Assembly: GCA_026874595.1 (NCBI GenBank)
Contig: CM049310.1
Location: 35,849,558-35,913,557, forward strand
Length of the DNA stretch: 64,000 bases
Origin: Sipunculus nudus
Lineage: Eukaryota; Annelida; Sipuncula; Golfingiida; Sipunculidae
Reading direction: 5' to 3'
Shown here: in pieces, positions 15,331 to 26,846 of the stretch
How positions within the stretch are numbered: the stretch's first letter is position 1
Layout: each line of letters begins with the position of its first letter
Notes under the pieces: model-generated
What the model was told of the DNA's origin: nothing
What the model saw: the letters and a program-made list of their open reading frames with translations, nothing else
Databases searched by the model: none
Program-made: the position numbers and the translations under genes

Positions 15331-15456
15331 GTTGAGGTATATATGTTATACAGTGATTGTGTAAAATTTAAATAATGTTCGCTTTTGTCAAACTGTTGTC
15401 CAACACACGCTATAAATGTGAAGCACAAAATAAGGACGGACTCTGTTCACCTCAGG

Positions 15457-15457
<1 letters not shown>

Positions 15458-15522
<65 letters not shown>
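15458..15522. repeat. (CA)n array followed by short (TA)n
   Basis: CA run of about 56 bases, then TA. It lies between two diverged copies of a roughly 100-base segment (TTGTCCAACACACGCTA at about 15268 and 15396; GACTCTGTTCA at about 15313 and 15437; ACAGTGATTGTG at about 15350 and 15527), so a local tandem duplication surrounds it. Confidence 0.85.
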
Positions 15523-15523
<1 letters not shown>

Positions 15524-15570
15524 GCTACAGTGATTGTGTGGAATTGGACAATATTCGCACTTTGTAAAAC

Positions 15571-18500
15571 TGTCTGTGAATATATGTGCAGTCCCCAAAT
15601 TTCACTTTATATTTGTAAAAAATTCAAGACGGATTTTCTTAATATTCACACTATATATTTAATATGGTTTTGTGGGTAGGGATATATATAGTATCTGAGG
15701 TGACTAAAAATTAATAAATTGACTGTCATGACTAGTATAATTGAAGTATTAGTGTGTAAGCATGACTGCACCATAAGAAATTAAAATTCCCTTATAGATT
15801 GTTGAGCTATGGTTATATATACTTTCCTATCCACTACAATTTGAACTATGATCTTATGGTAAGTGGTAATTAACCAGTGCACGTCTGTGTGACTGGTGAC
15901 TGGCCGTATATATTTAAAGTCAGAATACCAATCAGTCAACTTGGTTGAAACAGCCGAGTCCTTGTACTTAATTTATCTAAAACAGGAAGTCTCAAATACA
16001 AGAGCTAACACTGTAATACAAAATTCTATTATGTGTTCTATGTGATATACCGGTATACGGTTTTATGGATATATTACGAGTTTCGGTCACAAAGACGAAA
16101 AATAACTTAATTGATATACGGATTCACCGCTCCTGGTTATCGTGGATCATTTTTTTTTATTCGCAAAAGAGAACCAGGTCTCCGGTAATGTTGCTAATAA
16201 GAATATATATATATACTTGCATGCTGGATTTAATAAAAGAGTTCTCTTTGGTATGGGAAATATATAATGTGCCATTTCGAATATTGAAGCGATTTTAAGA
16301 AGTACCCATGCAGTCAGCTTGCAAAATTCCACATGTTGTATCTCCATAAAAAAGTAGGACAGAGCTGGCTCAAATAGAATACTAAATGTATTTTTGTTCT
16401 CCTTCCATATCCTGTATATATCTTTTATGTTTAGCATCCTTGTGTTAATAAATTCTTTATTTATTCTTGTCTTTGGATGAAAAGGGAGATAAGCTAGCAT
16501 ATGTACACGACGTTCTATGTGTATATTTATATTTACATTGATTTAAGCAGTGAGTTGCTTCGCATACTTCCTAGCAATCATGTATTCTATCAATCCTACC
16601 GTCATTTGGTCATATGATGCCGCTATTTTACTTTACATATTTATGTATATTTGTGTATTGAAAGATATCTATGTATGTTTATGTATATAACTTAAGATAA
16701 TTTAAAGTGAATACATTAGAAAAGCGTCTTTATTATTCAACTCTTTTTTTGTAACCGAAATTCTCCATATTTATCTGATTTTTAGTGTTCTAACAATCGC
16801 TCTTAGATAACACACTATCAGTCTGTTCAGCCATAGCCCCGTTGAGCGGCAATTACCTACTTCTAGGAGAGGAAATGGGAAAACTGCATGTTTTTACGAA
16901 AGTTGCCATATGCAATATCCGCTAGACGGGCTTCCGTTTTTTTATTTTATTACATTTCCGGTATTATATAGCTGCAGGGCATATACACAACCTATAATAC
17001 AAAAAGTTGACAGTTGACAAAGCATATTCAGGAGCTTATTTATTTCACTCTTAAAATCACCAATATAAAGTTTAACATTGCGGATTACTTGAACGTTTTT
17101 ATACCTGTTTTTTTTATACGAACTCTTTATTGGCCAACAGCTATGAATGTATTGCTGTCCTAATGTATATATGTTGCATTTAATCTTGACCTTAATCCGC
17201 TATGCAGTTTACAGGCGCAATAGACTGAAATCGTGAATCATTATTGAGCTATGATTGTATTTAAGTATACCGCCACTGTCTTTATATCCTTAATATATCT
17301 GTTAAAAATCGATCTGCCCCATCCTGTATCCTCCCTCATCGAGTATATAAACCGGAAACCAAACCGGAAGAGAAGTCACCCGCCAGAGGTCACATAATTT
17401 GGTTCAAAACAAAGCTCTTCCTCCCATTTTCCTTTAAAATGCGTGATTCAACAGATCAACGATATCCGTTTGCATGTAAACCATGAAATCCTCTCGGCAG
17501 AAGTTTTGTTTGGACAGTCTAGCTAATAACGAAAGCAGTATACAGCAAACATATATGTTCAGCGGGCAAACAAAACAAACAATCTAAATCCATACAAATA
17601 TAATACACCAAAAACTTTATAATCTTTATCATATTTGGGAAAGTTTATTTTGAGTAAAATCAAGCGAACCACTTTAAAAAACACAAAATCATGCTTTCCG
17701 TTTAGCTTTTCTTAATGTCTTGATTAATCTTCCCTGTAGCGTCACTACAACACTTAATATTTCTTTGAAAATTTCAATTGTTGGGACTGAGGGAAATTAT
17801 TTATGCTTAGAGATTAATGCTATGGTGATAACAGTCGTTAATTTTATTGTTTGAAAAGAAAAAGAATTCTAAATCTTCTGATTCGTGTTATTTTAAACAT
17901 ATAATGGAACGTTTGGAGGCATTCGATCAAGAAATGCATGTCATATGCTGTCGATGGGGTCAAGAATTGCATGGTCATGCTGGTTTTGGTGGTGCCTGGT
18001 TTAACGCTATATTGTCTGCGTGCTGACCTCATATATTTATATGACACAATCGTTTTAATAATAGATCAAACATCCTCCGCTCATTTGTTGGAAATAAATA
18101 GATAATTATTTAACCAGGAAATGGTCGCTGCATAATCTATGGTAATAAAGTTTCTCCGACTGCTTATATTAAATGATGGTATAACAGGAACTGGGGTGGA
18201 TTTTCTGACCTGCAACTTGATTCATTGCATGTGGATGTGCCTCCCCTCACACGGTACAGGTATATCTTCTGCTTTACGCCTTGTTGTAAACTGCTCTGCA
18301 AATATATAATAGCACTCTGGAACGTTAATAACTGTTTTAGATGTCTTCATCCCCTGAATAACGCCTGTCTTGATATTTACACTGCTGGATGATGGTGTGG
18401 ACCTGTCTTTGTCTCCCTGTTTTCTTTCTTTCCGTGAAATTTTTATAAATTTAATATGACATCGTGCTTTGGCTTTGGTGCAACCGGGGGATATGGGACA

Positions 18501-18971
18501 AACAACCTGCATGGAGTCATATACGATAATTTGAAATGATGTATAGAATTCTCGGAGAAAGGGATATTATCATGCTGGCCGCCCCCTCTTTGTTTCAGAC
18601 CGAGCCCCGGAGTGGTGAATCATGTCTATCCGCACGGTGGACTTATTACAACCACGAAAGCTATCCTATATAATATCCATAAGGAAATATTATATCATAT
18701 ATATCAAACTGATCCTAATTAACTATATATATGCTTTCTTGATTTTGTATATAAGAAAAATAACTAAATTATCAGAAAAAATAATCTATTTATCAGGAGC
18801 ATAACAAAACCTAATCTGATTCGTTACTTTCTTGTTAATACCCTTCATAAGAAAGTTTATAAAAATGCAAAAAAAAATGACCACACTTGAGATGGCATGC
18901 AGGTACGACTTGTTACTTTAAGAAAAGCCCATGGCGTGTTTATGGTACTTCCATTGAGTGAGGAAAAATTT
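15571..18971. other. Non-coding stretch
   Basis: AT-rich sequence. Minus frames at 16147-16500 and 18222-18512 were examined and lack domains, so no gene is called. Confidence 0.5.
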
Positions 18972-19113
18972 CAATAAGAAGAGTATATAACTTATCTTAT
19001 TATTAATAAGCTTTTCTATTTCTGGTTTTATTTGCACGGGTTACCATTAATGCAGAAGTCATAAATCTTTCGTTTAGACATTAAAGAGACATTCTCCGAG
19101 CAATTCTTAAAGG
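18972..19113 (-). repeat. Second copy of the SINE-like body (headless)
   Basis: Shares about 130 diverged bases with 19574-19707, including AATAAGCTTTTCTA, TTCTGGTTTTATTTGCACGG, CAGAAGTCATAA and TCTCCGAGCAA. Same orientation, about 600 bases apart. It stops where the tRNA-like head of the other copy would start, as expected for a 5'-truncated copy. Confidence 0.7.
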
Positions 19114-19573
19114 TGACCATTCACCTACCTTTTGAAAAAGAATGTATGCGTTTTCTTGCTTCCTCTGTTTGTATATTAATGATGTAAGGTTAAGTTTGGT
19201 TGTAAAAAAAGTTCTTTTAACGCCTTGTTTATCAACAACATGTTTAAACACAGAGCAATGTTGACAAACGGGAAAACATGTAACCTAAGGTGGTAGAATG
19301 CATATATATGCGGAGGTAGAAAGATCACTTGCTGCAAAACGCCATTTTCAAGCTCTGGCTTATCTTGCTTGCTGTCAGATGCCCTTGTTGAATTTGTTTT
19401 GATTGTTTTGGCATGCCCCCACATGTTATGAACACGTATATATAAATAAAATAAGCAGCCTGTGTGCGGTGATATCCACGTTTTTTTGGCCTATTTTTAT
19501 AATAGCTCTAAGAGATTACCTTTAATTTATAAAGGTCAGATAGGTGATTGGGTCCCTTTAAGGTAACCATACT

Positions 19574-19795
19574 CGATAAGAAAAGTATGTAACTTATATT
19601 AATAAGCTTTTCTAATTCTGGTTTTATTTGCACGGAATACAAATAATACAGAAGTCATAATCTGTCGTTTTGACATTAGGACCAATCTCCGAGCAAATCT
19701 TAAGCTTTCATCCCCAAACCATTGAAACAAATACGACGAGGTTCGAACCGGGAACCTTCAGCTCTGGCGTCCAGTGCTTTAATCATATATATATA
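19574..19795 (-). mobile_element. Candidate tRNA-derived SINE, copy with head
   Basis: On the minus strand, TTAAAGCACTGGACGCC, AGAGCTGAAGG and CCCGGTTCGAACCTCG (about 19786-19735) resemble the 3' two-thirds of a tRNA, including a B box (GGTTCGAACC). A body follows to about 19574 that is repeated, without the head, at 18972-19113. Head plus repeated body is SINE architecture. No A box was identified with confidence, as the upstream side runs into TA repeats. Confidence 0.5.
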
Positions 19796-19799
19796 GGGA

Positions 19800-20931
19800 C
19801 TGGGTCTTACCCCGTGTAATCGACTCATCATATTACATACACAGTCCGGATGATTGTAAAATGTTATCTGAGAAGTTTATCATCATTTCCCCCTGTCATA
19901 TAATCTACAGCTTGTCACTCCCACGGGTATTTTACTGGAAAATATAAGCAGTTTTAAGAAAATTATCTCCAAAATGGAAATGGTAAAAACACTGCATGGT
20001 TGCTATGATAAAGGGAAGATGACGTAATAATCCCTTTGTAACAGCAGATGATATATGACAGGGTTAACCCATCTGGAGTGCAAGGTTTTGCAGTCTGTAA
20101 ATCATATATAGTACAGTTATTTAAGGATTACAGGTTCTACAGGTTAAAGTAATTTTCTTCTGAACTTCGGCAATACTGAACGTGGAACTCTCACCTCATG
20201 GCTTAAAAGGTGTTAACTTCTTGCCTGTTCCATTATATTATATACACTGCATTCCCATACACTGGTATATCAGGTTGTACAATTAATTGATTTATTCCCG
20301 GGGTTATTTAAAAAAAAAGCATTCAATGTATGGAAGAATTGGGTAACTCGCCAGAAATAAATCTGACACTGCCAGAAATAATTCGGACACTTCATTTATT
20401 CAAAATCTTAGAACAAATGCTCTTATTTATGATTTTTTTTAATTGGGGTCTCTGTCGGTGTGGACTATTGATTTTGTCATTGTTGTACATATACCTTTGT
20501 CATCTTCTGATAGACTCTTAACTATTTAAAAAACAATTACCAACAAAAGAATATCGACGCAAGGTTGTCAGCTTTTCTGTTTAAAGAAATATCCACCGTG
20601 TCTGTGGATTGCATTAGTTTTTGGGAGGAATTTAAGTAAAGATAAATAAAACTGACAAGAATCAGATCAATATTATAAATCTTCTATAGAAAGATTTCAT
20701 TTAGCAGGGACTATGCAAAAAGATAATTACGTTATAAATTTAAGACAACTATTAAATCTGATAAGCCTTAATTAATTTGAATGCATAAGGTCACATTTCA
20801 TAAATAAATAATACAAAATTTAAAAAGAATTTAACGAAAACCCATAAAAAATAATAAATAAAATAAACCTCACCATTCCATGAAGGCACGGATTATTATA
20901 ATGATGGATTTATCTATCTATATCTATATCT

Positions 20932-20991
<60 letters not shown>

Positions 20992-21072
20992 TGCAGCGGC
21001 TGTGAGATTACCAAGTTTTTACTGTTTCGCTGAAAATTATGGTATGGGAAATTACAGGATATACTGAAATGA

Positions 21073-21142
<70 letters not shown>

Positions 21143-21990
21143 TGGTACACAGAACGTTGCACTTCTTTTTTATATATCTGTATGGCGTATAATTGTGTGA
21201 TAATCACACTATGTATAAACTCTTAGTACTTATTATATATTTTAGCCCAAGGATAATGACATAAGCAAAGCCAAAATGAATCTGGTTATTTTGTTTCACA
21301 TATATATATATAATGTGCAATCTTTTAGGATAGGTAAATACATAGTGCGACTTCCGATTTCCGCATGTGGAACATGCACTCTTCCTGGGAAATGTCATGC
21401 AGCATCCTAAAATTTTAGAGTGTGCATGTGCACTTGCAGTGAGTACTGAAAACAGCTGTTTCAATCATTTTTTCAACTTTCAATGTAGACATTTAATATT
21501 AATGTTCAGGTTTGACAAAAAAATATATGAGGACATTTCATATTGATATATAAGCCTATATATCCTCAACATTATAACTGTTCTTACCAATAATTTTTAA
21601 AAAATCTTAATCATATCAAATTCAGTAATACATGTCATACATATACACATTGAACATGTTTACATTTCTGCTAAACATGACCATATATTATACATGTTAA
21701 GGTAGTTTTGACAAACATGGATAAAAGCCGAAACATGTTTAGCATTTCGGCAGAATTTTTTACATGTTATGTTACTATACGGGATATTTTGGCGTTTTCA
21801 AAGCTAAGCGCTTTTTCTTTCTACCTTATATAGATAAAGGCAAACCTATATATATATTTTGTTCAGGGCTAAAGGTATAAATTAAAAGAATAAAACGATC
21901 CACACTCAGACATACATGCACGCCATTGGTCAAACCTTGAAGGATAAAAAATGATTCAACAGGCACTCAATAGTAATGTATCATAAAGTC
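19800..21990. other. Non-coding stretch with several microsatellites
   Basis: Holds a (TATATC)n/(TA)n array (about 20915-20989) and a (TA)n(TG)n array (about 21078-21142). A cluster of ACATGT words lies at 21640-21780. No gene seen. Confidence 0.55.
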
Positions 21991-22472
21991 TTTATTACAA
22001 AATTTACAATACAGTTTGCACCAACCCGGCCGGGGTCAAATGTAAATAGAATCTGATTTCGGTACAATTATAACAATGAATAAAAATAATTTAATAAGGA
22101 GTCAATCTTCAATAATTAACCCACCGATATACACGTTATATAAAGAGATGATGATTAAAAAACGATCATGAGTAAAATTTATACATAGAGCAAATATTAT
22201 AGAATATTCATAATGAAAATCAGTTTCAAATCAGTAATATATATGGCTAGATATATAGATAATAAGAAAAATAAAAGTGTACGTTCCCTAAAATCAATTC
22301 ATTTTTACTTCCATCTTATTGTTTGACTACAAGAGAATTTCGAATAAATGCAGCACAACTATAACATAAAGCCATGATTAATTTTGATTACAAAATAATT
22401 GGTTGTATAAAACCCAAAAATAATTTAATAGATTAAATGCAAGGCAATGAAAAACTACCGTATGAACAATAC

Positions 22473-22535
<63 letters not shown>

Positions 22536-23294
22536 TGTGACTAGATTAAGAACACCTTAAACATGCACAGACTGACATGTAATTATGGCTGTATACTCCA
22601 GAAAGATGTTGTTTCTACGCAGTGTTTATATATCTAATAGATTAATGATTTAAATATAATGTGTATAGATAAGAAAGATGTACCAGTGTCTTCAAATGAT
22701 TTATTACAAAGATGGTCCTTATGATGTTTATAAACTAAGGCTACTTTAACCGTTTGTTTCGTGCAAAATATAAATAACTTTTAACACTGATGACGACTCC
22801 ATATTAGGATGCTCTAGCAGAATTAGAAATCAGAAACAGAATACAAACGTCATGCATAACATAAACATGTAAAGATGTGAAAACGGAATTTTAAACTACC
22901 GGGGGCACCTTTCATTGTGCATAATCTGCCCAAAGATGACAGGTGAATAAATTAACATAATTAGCTCACTTAGGTATACCATGTGCCATATGTGCTCGAT
23001 AAAAGCAGCGTGCAGTTGTCTGGACAAGATATCGGTTATTTCATTGGCTAATCCCTGAAGTTTTCCTTACTTGAGTATCTCTATATAGAAAACATATACA
23101 ATATATCATACTAATATTTACAAAGCTAGCGTATATAATATAATGGAAAGAGAACGATGTTTAAGATGTTGACAATTTCAATGAGTTTGAAAGATCCAAA
23201 GGTAGGAGAATTACATATAAAACACGGGGTAAATATACAACAGTTTCGACTGGTAAACTGGCAGTTTTTGGCAATGAAAAGTAAATTCAAACAA
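21991..23294 (-). other. gfi1: Putative gfi1 3' UTR with candidate poly(A) signals
   Basis: Sequence downstream of the stop. Minus-strand AATAAA signals occur at 22705-22700 and 21996-21991; either could end the transcript, giving a 3' UTR of about 0.6 or 1.3 kb. A (TA)n array (22478-22533) lies between them. No other gene is seen in this stretch. The true end is not determined by sequence. Confidence 0.35.
22478..22533. repeat. (TA)n array
   Basis: TA dinucleotide run of about 56 bases in the putative gfi1 3' region. Confidence 0.95.
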
Positions 23295-23692
23295 TTAACA
23301 ACCCCGCAGTGAATATTTACTAGGTGAATAAGGGGAATTTGAAAGTGGCTGTCCACCAGGGGCTGTCTGAACACCAGGTGGAGACACAATCACGCCTTTG
23401 CGTTCTTCTGTGCTGTTTTTCTCGGCACCCTGGTCACCGGAAGTGACGTCAATGTCTTTCTTGATTGTGACTGGTTGGGGAGTGTCGTGGTCTTCGTTGG
23501 GCTTCCTCCCCTTGACCGCCTGGCCGTGCTGCGTCTCCATGTGGCGCCGCAGGTCCACCTTTCTCTGGAATGACCGGTCGCATTCATTGCAAGCGAATGG
23601 TTTGAAGCCGGTGTGCTTCCTACTGTGGGTGATGAGGTTTGATGACTGACTGAAAGCTTTCCCGCACTGGATACACTTGTACGGTTTCTCAC
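23295..23692 (-). CDS. gfi1: Gfi1-family repressor, coding exon 4 (zinc fingers 5-6, tail, stop)
   Basis: Completes codon 319 (Gly) and encodes residues 320-450, with the stop at 23297-23295. The acceptor is TATTTTCCAG|GT (AG ends at 23693). Finger 5 spans 323-345 (C325, C328, H341, H345) with [18 protein letters not shown], and finger 6 spans 351-374 (C353, C356, H369, H374) with [10 protein letters not shown]; both are GFI1/Senseless hallmarks. The HTGEKPY linker joins finger 4 to finger 5 exactly across the splice junction, which supports the model. After finger 6 there is a 75-residue low-complexity tail (376-450) rich in Pro, Ser, Lys and Glu, ending SKYSLRGC. Human GFI1 stops only a few residues after finger 6, so this tail is an added feature. 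Joined exons total 1353 bases (450 codons plus stop). Confidence 0.96.
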
Positions 23693-24121
23693 CTGGAAAA
23701 TAATAAAAAAAAATGAAATCCTTAATATTATCTCTAGAATTGTAAAACAAATTATATAGAGATGATAAATTATGTTTGTGGGTGAATCTATAATAATTAT
23801 AATTATTTTTTTATTATTAACAATATTACCATAATGTATTAATAATGATAATAATAATAAAAAAAATATACCATTATGTATTTTATATTACAATATACAA
23901 TAAACTTAAATACCTAACTGTAATATATCTATTGTATAATTTAACTATATTGCATTTATATTACCCTGTTGATCAAAGATATTTAATAAATAATCTGAAA
24001 AATGTACATTTTCCATATACGAGAACATTTAATGACAACATATAAGGACGACTGACATTTAGGATGCAGTATCGTGTATGTGCATAATATACTTCATATC
24101 TGTTTAAGTTTGTAAGCTTAC
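23693..24121 (-). other. gfi1: gfi1 intron 3
   Basis: Phase-1 GT-AG intron of 429 bases, strongly AT-rich. It splits the linker between fingers 4 and 5 at the Gly codon of HTGEKPY. Confidence 0.93.
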
Positions 24122-24781
24122 CGGTATGGATGTAGGTGTGTTTCTTCATATCTGACTTCTGGTGGAACCTCTTCCCGCAGTACTGACAGGGGTAAGGCCG
24201 GGTGTCGCTGTGGATCATCATGTGAGTAGACAGAGTAGACGACCGCTTGAAGCATTTACCGCACTGCTTACACTGGAAGCTGCGTTCTTGAGAATGCACC
24301 GCCCGGTGCTGACGTAAGCTGACGGCATGCCCGAACGTCTTCTTGCACACGTCACACTCGTACGGTCGTTTCCCCTCATGTGACCTTCTAACGTGCACCT
24401 CAAGGCCGTGGGGTGTTGTGAATAGTTTCTGGCAGGTGCCGCATTCGAATGAATCTTTACCCTTTGCGCTGGTCACTTCCGGTGTCGGTGACGGCGTTCC
24501 GGTGGAGGCTTTTGATTCGCCATCGCTGCCACCACGTGACATGCGGCCATCCATCACGTGACTTTCCAGAGTGTCGTCTGCTGCAGTCTTGGATATCTGA
24601 GTCGGGAGCAGTGGGACAGAATTTGAAGGTAGAGGCGGTAAGCTGGACAGGTAGGTAGGAAGGCCCATACTGCCAGGGCTAGACGACATCAGGGCGTGGG
24701 TTCTCACTAAATGATACCGGTATAAGTCGGTGTAGCTAACTCGTCCACCCATCAAACTCATCACTGATCGTATGTGACTCT
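24122..24781 (-). CDS. gfi1: Gfi1-family repressor, coding exon 3 (zinc fingers 1-4)
   Basis: Residues 100-318 with split codons 99 and 319. The acceptor is TGTCTTTCAG|AG (AG ends at 24782) and the donor is ACCG|GTAAGC (GT at 24121-24120). Residues 100-209 are a Ser/Pro/Leu-rich linker. Four C2H2 fingers follow: finger 1 at 210-233 (C212, C215, H228, H233), finger 2 at 239-261 (C241, C244, H257, H261), finger 3 at 267-289 (C269, C272, H285, H289) and finger 4 at 295-317 (C297, C300, H313, H317). Segments such as [21 protein letters not shown] and [19 protein letters not shown] are GFI-family signatures. In vertebrate GFI1, fingers 3-5 bind DNA with an AATC core. The exon is phase 1 on both sides. 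Overlapping open frames on both strands are shadows of this coding region. Confidence 0.96.
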
Positions 24782-24961
24782 CTGAAAGACATAGGTAAAG
24801 GAAATGTGTACAGCACAGTGGTTGAATTATCTATATATTGAGGAGGAGATTGGATCTCTTTATAAAATGTTTACAGACAGAATATATATGACACAGATTA
24901 TATTAACATTTCTTGATTGTTTCAATGTCATATATTCTTATGCATACACATGACTCCCACC

Positions 24962-25010
24962 TCTCTCTCTCTCTCTCTCTCTCTTATATATATATTTATA
25001 TATATTATAA

Positions 25011-25061
<51 letters not shown>

Positions 25062-25101
25062 CTTATGCTGAATAGATTTTCCTTGTGAAATATACATTAT
25101 G

Positions 25102-25148
<47 letters not shown>
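24962..25148. repeat. (CT)n and two (TA)n arrays in gfi1 intron 2
   Basis: CT run at 24962-24984, TA-rich run to 25060, then a second TA run at 25108-25148. Confidence 0.95.
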
Positions 25149-25151
<3 letters not shown>

Positions 25152-25429
25152 CTTAAGTTCACATGACCGGTATTTTCTCACACTGGATCTATTTTTCCTT
25201 AAAGTCTCATGTAATTGCACTACAATCACATGTGCGGGACTATATGTGGAGTTTTTTAAATTGTTTTCCCACCATTCAGATCCCCTTTGAATAATTCATA
25301 AGCGGGCAAACAAAAGACTGGATAGACACTTCTATCAGGATAACTATTTTGTACGTCAGTAAATTACATAAAAAAGGAATCAGTTTCCAAAATACATAAA
25401 TAAACACGTCTCCTGTTCAAAGGCGACTA

Positions 25430-26260
25430 TATTCGGGAATAATTTATAATTTGCCCGGTGTTATTCCCACGCCCCGGTGATGAACTAATGTGGACAATTT
25501 TATCTACACATATTCATCCCAATTATCCGACGTCCAATCAGTCGACATCAAAAGATGAAAGGACGCCAACTATAGCGACGCTCCGTGAGCTACAAAGGTC
25601 GTTATGTCTACTGGGATAGTCCGGAGCGTGGAAAAGGCCAAGAGTGCGGCGGCCAAAGTTGTGTTGTACCCACAAATATCGGGACAATAGCATCGTTTAA
25701 AAAAAGGAAGCTGAACAACAGAGAGCTCAATCACTATCGGCGGACTGCCGGCGCATAATGAGGGAATATACACTCCAGTTGTATGCGGACTGTTTGAACG
25801 GTTGTAATTATTGAAATTTGAGATGGGCCTTTGGGTTATTATGGCAGATTTGATGGGGAAAATAAGTGTGGTATTTTCTGCATTTTACCCGCGTGAAAAG
25901 CCGCCAGCGTTTCAGCATCTGTATCTTCATAGATTTTGTTATCATAATCGGCCCCCAGGCTCTCGGGTGTATCATTCCCTTAAATCTGAGTTCAGGAATC
26001 TCTACACAAAACAACCCTAGATGAGGCCTATCTTCCTCGCACAAAGCACGTTTGGGACTATTATCTATGACATCACAGCAGATAAACTGCCTGGCACAAA
26101 GCAGCTCAAATCATGAATTCCTCCCTGGAGCCGTAATACAAATAGCATATTACGTTATTGCTGCAGAGAGTGCCTGTGTTTACTTCACCAAACAAACTTT
26201 GATAGTTCTGAAAAATATGAGGGAGCATGGCCACTGTTTTAAACGCCCTGTTTAGAGCTA
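25430..26260. promoter_or_regulatory. Regulatory-like island in gfi1 intron 2
   Basis: About 800 bases lacking simple repeats inside intron 2. Words include TGTTTAC (Fox), CTTTGAT (TCF/LEF), and a POU-like AATAGCATATTACG. Candidate intronic enhancer by composition only. Confidence 0.3.
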
Positions 26261-26530
26261 CATGTATATCAGTCTATCAACAACCCATATTCCCAAGCTA
26301 TTCATCAGTCTCAGGAATAACCATTCAAAGCTTAATTATTTGGGGAAAAAGTGTAACAGTAGATCATATATATATATTGAACAATGCATGCATTCCAAAT
26401 CATTTTGGTTACTAAAATTTTGAGAACAAAAATGTATGAATATGTATGTTTAATTTATAAAGTATGATATCAGACTATAAAAGACAAACATATTTTAAAT
26501 AAAAAATTAAAGTTTTTTTTTTAAACTTAC

Positions 26531-26695
26531 CAATAACAGGATGAAGTGGTGGCGGCGTCTGGGACCACGGCGGAAGAGCAGGAGGCACGTGTAGCGGAGA
26601 ACTAGGCAGTCCAAATCCAGAGGGGTACCACAATGACCCGCATAACCCTGAGGAGTAGGGCACAGGAGGGGGTAATACCCCAAGAGGGCCCGATA
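26531..26695 (-). CDS. gfi1: Gfi1-family repressor, coding exon 2 (proline-rich linker)
   Basis: Residues 45-98 with split codons 44 (Val) and 99 (Glu). The acceptor is a pyrimidine tract ending TTTGTTTCAG (AG ends at 26696) and the donor is ATTG|GTAAGT (GT at 26530-26529). The 165-base exon is phase 1 on both sides, so it could be skipped without changing frame. It encodes a Pro/Ser/Gly-rich stretch with PPPVPYSS and QTPPPLHPV, matching the poorly conserved region between SNAG and the zinc fingers in GFI proteins. No folded domain is visible. A diverged tandem copy of the acceptor and the first part of this exon lies just upstream in intron 1. The exon call rests on open frame, phase match and good splice sites, not on conserved residues. 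Confidence 0.82.
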
Positions 26696-26750
26696 CTGAA
26701 ACAAAGAGATACACTGTCAGCAATACAGCAAAAAAAGAGGGATCTGCAAC

Positions 26751-26846
26751 GACCAGCATGTCGAGTGCTAAGGAGTGGAGCACGGGAGGGAGAGGGCACT
26801 ACCCCGAGAGGGCGCAATACTGAAACAAAAAAAGACACGCTGTCAG
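26751..26846 (-). repeat. Diverged tandem copy of gfi1 exon 2 start and acceptor
   Basis: Matches 26635-26719 over CAGGAGGG/CGGGAGGG, TACCCC-AGAGGGC, ATACTGAAACAAA and ACACTGTCAG/ACGCTGTCAG. The splice acceptor is preserved, with a longer pyrimidine tract, 124 bases upstream of the real one. Confidence 0.85.

Larger units (their letters stand above)
24782..26530 (-). other. gfi1: gfi1 intron 2
   Basis: Phase-1 GT-AG intron of 1749 bases. It contains a CT run (24962-24984), two (TA)n arrays (about 25018-25060 and 25108-25148), and a microsatellite-free stretch (25430-26260) dense in transcription-factor-like words. No exon is supported. Confidence 0.88.

Noticed and set aside
18222-18512. 96-codon minus frame rich in Lys/Arg/Ser
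   Set aside because: No domain, no clear start or donor. Kept out as probable chance.
23398-24658. Plus-strand and alternative minus frames over gfi1 exons 3 and 4
   Set aside because: Shadows of the zinc-finger coding sequence.
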